From Bacteroidales bacterium (GTDB lineage Bacteria; Bacteroidota; Bacteroidia; Bacteroidales; P3), in NCBI GenBank assembly GCA_017522255.1, contig JAFWZP010000013.1, positions 1-58,489 of the forward strand: a stretch of DNA of 58,489 nucleotides, written 5' to 3'. Under the pieces are notes generated by a model. It ran no database searches, was not told where the DNA came from, and worked only from the letters and a program-made list of their open reading frames with translations. Position numbers and translations under genes: made by a program. Shown here in pieces: positions 55,549-58,489 of this stretch. Numbering within the stretch: position 1 is the stretch's first letter; each line of letters opens with the position of its first letter.

Positions 55549-57252
55549 CTGTGTATTTAGTCTAAAATATGGGCATTCAAGAGGTGCTGTCTTTTCTTTT
55601 AAAGGATATTTTGGTGTGCTTTTTGTTTTATATCTCGTACAAATAGATGAAAAATTGTTGTCTTTAAGAAAAAAACAGATTTCGCAAAAACGAACACTTT
55701 TATTAGTTTTGTGGCAATATAATAAAAAATACTTTATTAATGAATCATAATCATATTTATCGTATAAATCTTGATTTTCGATTATGTATAAATTTATAGT
55801 GTCATGATTTGATTTGATATTTGTACAAGAAGATGTTTTTATTTCTATATTAATAGTACCATTTGATGAAGATTTAAATTGGAAATAATTTATTTTTACT
55901 TCTTCTGGGCAAGAATAAGATTGCTTTTTGTTTTTAAAGTTATATGCTCTACCATTTATAGAACTTTCTTTAAGCATCAAATAGGGTAAGTACTTTTGAT
56001 TTTTAATATCAATATCTAATACTCTTTTATTAGATGGAAATGAATTATTTTTACTATTTATTACTATATAAATTTCGGAATTTATATTTTGATTTTTTCT
56101 TTGACTACTTGATATTGTTAAATAAGAGTTTTGGCAATGCGAATTAGAATCAATTATTTCGCATAAATCATAGTTTAAATCCTTTAAATCATAATCTACA
56201 CTTTTATATGTATAACAAATCTTGTCATTGTAATTATCACAGATTTCATTCTTAGAACAAATGTGACGTTGTTCGAAACTAATTAGAAATTTTTTTTGTG
56301 TGTCGAATTTATATTTTATAAGATATTCACTAGCTTTTATAAGATAGCATTCATCTGTACAACTACTATTATTTTCCATGTGTTTAAAGAAGTACCCATC
56401 CAAATTGTTATAACTTAAACTTACTTCTTGTTTGCATACAACGCAATAATATTTAAATGGCTTTTCATCATTATTTTTAATATCGTTGCTATTAACAATT
56501 ATTCCATTTTCATCAATAGCAAAGATTCGTTTTAAAGAATTATCCCACTTATTATCACGTGTGTAAAAATCTTTATAATCTGGAAACGTATTCTTTTCTT
56601 CACGAATATTATCTTCATTAGCTAAAGAATTATCCCTCTTATTATCATGTGTATGAGATTTATGATTTTGAGACTTATTCTTTTCTTCACGAATATTATC
56701 TTCATTATAAATCCATTCCCTTTTTTCTAAATCATTTAGAATACATTCTTTTATATTATCTTTATCTTGGGTGCAATTACTTATATCTATCTCAATACAA
56801 TCAATATGAGCCAAGATTATTTCTTTTCTTTTTTTGGGGTCAACCTCATGAGTGTATTTGAATTCAATCCAAAGTTTTTTATCTTCATAATACCCTATAC
56901 AATCTGGTCGTAATTTTAATTTTCTATCGAATATTTCTATTTCAACGTTATCAAAATCCAATATCCTACCATTAGGAAAATTAGGTGTAGATGGAAGTAA
57001 AACAGATTTGATTTCCTGTAAGATTTCTTTAGCAAGCATGTGTATGGCTGTTTCTACAGCACCTTGGCAGTCAGAATCAGCTTTGTGTGCAAAGTGATGT
57101 ATTTTTTTCGTTCCTTCATTTTTCGCGTTAAGTTTGCTTTTACATTTAGGACATACGCATTCACATTTTAGACCATTGTTTACATTGTCAACGTGAACCA
57201 AGTTCCCATTTTTATCTAATGCATATATTAAATTTGCTTCTTTTTCTTTCAT
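55471..57252 (-). CDS. CoiA-like nuclease with two zinc-finger modules (593 aa)
   Basis: The N-terminal part resembles competence protein CoiA: a zinc-finger (CVCPKC at 32-37, then HHFAH at 52-56) and a PD-(D/E)xK-type nuclease core (RPDCIG with D117, then LWIEFKY with E130 and K132). A duplicated linker (NEDNIREEKN twice, about residues 187-245) follows. A second finger-like module (FKYYCVVCKQEV, then FFKHMENNSSC) leads into a long unassigned C-terminus with another Cys cluster near residue 540. The nuclease residues are intact. It has its own promoter (TATCTTTG at 57303-57296). DNA uptake or defence is possible; neither is proven. Confidence 0.65.
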   Translation of the reverse strand: MKEKEANLIYALDKNGNLVHVDNVNNGLKCECVCPKCKSKLNAKNEGTKKIHHFAHKADSDCQGAVETAIHMLAKEILQEIKSVLLPSTPNFPNGRILDFDNVEIEIFDRKLKLRPDCIGYYEDKKLWIEFKYTHEVDPKKRKEIILAHIDCIEIDISNCTQDKDNIKECILNDLEKREWIYNEDNIREEKNKSQNHKSHTHDNKRDNSLANEDNIREEKNTFPDYKDFYTRDNKWDNSLKRIFAIDENGIIVNSNDIKNNDEKPFKYYCVVCKQEVSLSYNNLDGYFFKHMENNSSCTDECYLIKASEYLIKYKFDTQKKFLISFEQRHICSKNEICDNYNDKICYTYKSVDYDLKDLNYDLCEIIDSNSHCQNSYLTISSSQRKNQNINSEIYIVINSKNNSFPSNKRVLDIDIKNQKYLPYLMLKESSINGRAYNFKNKKQSYSCPEEVKINYFQFKSSSNGTINIEIKTSSCTNIKSNHDTINLYIIENQDLYDKYDYDSLIKYFLLYCHKTNKSVRFCEICFFLKDNNFSSICTRYKTKSTPKYPLKEKTAPLECPYFRLNTQLKNHIEYKYKNFKIIEYPFFEQTTK

Positions 57253-57295
57253 AATTAGTTGGTATTGTATTCTACTCTATATTGTAAATCTATTG

Positions 57296-57303
57296 CAAAG
57301 ATA
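57296..57303 (-). promoter_or_regulatory. -7 promoter element (TATCTTTG) of the CoiA-like gene
   Basis: The minus strand reads TATCTTTG, 43 bases before the ATG at 57252. Confidence 0.55.
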
Positions 57304-57407
57304 CATACTTTTCTTTAAAAAATGCACTTTTTGAAATAATATTTCTTGTACAATACAGCATATACTAAGGTTATAATTCTAAACATAGTCTACATCAAAA
57401 AAAGTCG

Positions 57408-57535
57408 TACCTTTGCAGACCGAAACGAATAAAAGGGTGCTGAAAACAAACTCCCACACTTAGGCATCGTAAGTATGGGAGTTTTGGGTTGAAAGTGCCA
57501 TAGTTTTGCATCAAAACTATGGCACTTTTGATAGC
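57408..57535 (+). ncRNA. Candidate small RNA: orphan promoter followed by two strong hairpins
   Basis: TACCTTTG at 57408-57415 is preceded by AAGTCG, exactly as at the promoters of 53151 and 54606. No start codon or gene follows. Instead there are two hairpins: AACTCCCA..ACTTA with TAAG.ATGGGAGTT (about 57449-57483), and AAGTGCCATAGTTTTG-type arms with CAAAACTATGGCACTT (about 57491-57530, 16 bp, perfect) followed by TTGA. It could be a small RNA, or a gene remnant whose promoter survived. Confidence 0.4.
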
Positions 57536-57710
57536 TAAACCACCATGTTTCCGAAACCGAAGTTATGTGCTTGGTGAATTGCATATCCCGTTTACAATAT
57601 TATACTTTAAGTAGCGTTATAATAATCAAACCAATTGTATAGAAAACTAGAGCTATAAGAAATGATGAAGAAGGTAAGAAACTCTTGTAATATACTCTGA
57701 ATATTTAGAA

Positions 57711-57813
57711 ATGACAAATAAACAAGCTATATAGTTATTTGAAGAACAGAAAGCTCGTATAGTTTGGGACGATGAGCACGAGAAATGGTGTTTCTTTATC
57801 GTTGATGTATGGT
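57711..57813 (+). pseudogene. N-terminal remnant of a phage antirepressor/BRO-type protein
   Basis: The frame MTNKQAI, stop, LFEEQKARIVWDDEHEKW then FFIVDVW resembles the start of BRO-N-type antirepressors (usually VRTVWDDE.EKWYFSIVDV). It is interrupted by a TAG after seven codons and ends in two further stops. The region between 57536 and here shows nothing else I can name. Confidence 0.5.
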
Positions 57814-57830
57814 AATAATGGATAATTAAT

Positions 57831-58489
57831 ATGGATAAAGATAAAAACATATCTGAACTACAGTCTCCTTTCGAACAACTACGAGAGGTGGATGCTAATG
57901 GTAAGGAATGGTGGAACTCGCGTAAGTTGGCGCGAGTGATGGGTTATGGAAAGTACTGGAACTTCGAGCGTGTGATGGCGAAGGCACAGGCTTGGACATC
58001 GCAGAAGGGGTATCACCTCGGAGAGCACTTTGTGGAGTTTGCCGAGATGGCAGAACTTGGTAACGGTGCTGTGCGTGAAGTAACAAGTATAAAACTATCT
58101 CGAGCTGCATGTATGGCTATTGCAATGAATGCCGATCAGAAGAAGGAAATGGTGAAGGTTGCGAATGAGTACTTCTCTGCCACTATGACGAGCGATGTGG
58201 CAGTTCGCAGTATGGAATCGACCATTCTTCTATATAAGGGAGCACGTGGGAAAACACAGGTGCAAGTTGTATTTGATACCAACACATTTTGGTTATCGCA
58301 GCAGCGAATGGCAGAGTTGTTTGGAGTGACGCAGCAAAATATTAGTTACCATCTGCAACAGATAGATGAGAGCGGAGAAATCCATTTGTCCGATGGTTAC
58401 AAAAAATATTTGTATGCTTCGGACAAATGGTCCGAAAATGTCGCTATGTACAACCTCGATGTGGTAATTGCAGTTGGTTACCGTGTGAA
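57831..58489 (+). CDS. DinD-RhuM fusion protein, cut by the window end
   Basis: An ATG at 57831 opens a frame that is uninterrupted to the last base (219 codons, partial). Residues 10-120 match DNA-damage-inducible protein D (GKEWWNSRKLARVMGYGKYW, then KLSRAACMAIAMNADQKKE). Residues from about 130 match the RhuM family (STILLYKGARGKTQVQ, FWLSQQRMAELFGVTQQNIS, YNLDVVIAVGYRV). Both families are found as separate proteins. RhuM genes often sit beside restriction-modification genes. The function of the fusion is unknown. Confidence 0.8.
   Translation, partial: MDKDKNISELQSPFEQLREVDANGKEWWNSRKLARVMGYGKYWNFERVMAKAQAWTSQKGYHLGEHFVEFAEMAELGNGAVREVTSIKLSRAACMAIAMNADQKKEMVKVANEYFSATMTSDVAVRSMESTILLYKGARGKTQVQVVFDTNTFWLSQQRMAELFGVTQQNISYHLQQIDESGEIHLSDGYKKYLYASDKWSENVAMYNLDVVIAVGYRV

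Noticed and set aside
57390..57584. A 64-codon minus-strand frame over the two hairpins
   Set aside because: It is read from hairpin sequence and a promoter, with no protein-like pattern.
1..58489. tRNA, rRNA or complete insertion sequence
   Set aside because: No cloverleaf with a TTCGA-type loop and CCA end, no rRNA signature and no transposase frame was seen on either strand.

Overview
The window looks like the chromosome of an anaerobic, fermentative Bacteroidales bacterium. It is AT-rich. Genes are repeatedly preceded by the Bacteroidetes -7 element TAnnTTTG, several times with TTTG about 19-20 bases further upstream. It encodes a type IX secretion (T9SS) C-terminal signal, BspA-like leucine-rich-repeat proteins, a Bacteroidetes-type Rho with a long N-terminal insertion, HU-HIG and COX24-like small proteins, Rnf, an [FeFe]-hydrogenase maturase and a subunit of the lysine fermentation pathway.

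Layout. 1-2602: the end of a 47-bp-repeat CRISPR array (type II-C-like) runs directly into pieces of a decayed Mu-like prophage. Two further degenerate CRISPR repeats sit at the borders of the phage pieces. 2603-5077: small mobile-element genes, a stranded toxin-domain fragment and two ~155-bp direct repeats. 5078-9317: LtaS-like sulfatase-fold enzyme, an outer-membrane protein, a CoA-transferase B subunit and lysine 5,6-aminomutase beta (kamE). 9738-14495: TolC, HlyD and two ABC-2 permeases with no ATPase gene. 14588-19015: rnfBCDGE without rnfA. 19781-30368: nucleoside kinase, RecB/AddA-like helicase-nuclease, HU, COX24-like peptide, RNase G, L34, a TPR protein with SecG, and a RecD-like helicase. 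31191-35454: hydG with its TM1266-type regulator, and rho with a small partner gene. 35802-40838: a five-gene cluster (rarD, endonuclease/exonuclease/phosphatase, MORN-type lipoprotein, CCA-adding enzyme, miaA). 40989-46074: three BspA-like genes, the first broken in an A8 tract. 46225-48828: clpB. 48942-51784: two exported proteins, one with a T9SS tail, bracketed by two near-identical terminators. 52617-55548: HU-HIG, two TonB-C-domain proteins and small lipoproteins. 55471-58489: a double-CoiA-like nuclease, an orphan promoter with two strong hairpins, a broken antirepressor and a DinD-RhuM fusion cut by the window end.

How it fits together. Rnf (ferredoxin:NAD with ion pumping), the hydrogenase maturase and the lysine-fermentation and CoA-transferase subunits suggest amino-acid fermentation with ferredoxin-linked energy conservation. 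Several multi-subunit systems are split: kamE without kamD, a CoA-transferase B subunit without A, Rnf without RnfA, hydG without hydE/hydF, and permeases without an ATPase. The partners must lie elsewhere or be absent.

The most unusual signals are (1) the alternation of CRISPR repeats with phage gene fragments at the left end, with two MuF-type toxin cassettes each facing a small convergent gene; (2) at least six intergenic spots where a locus-specific word forms a hairpin and is often repeated again nearby; (3) the BspA set with near-identical gene ends, variable cores and a switchable A8 tract; and (4) the CoiA-like and DinD-RhuM genes at the right end.
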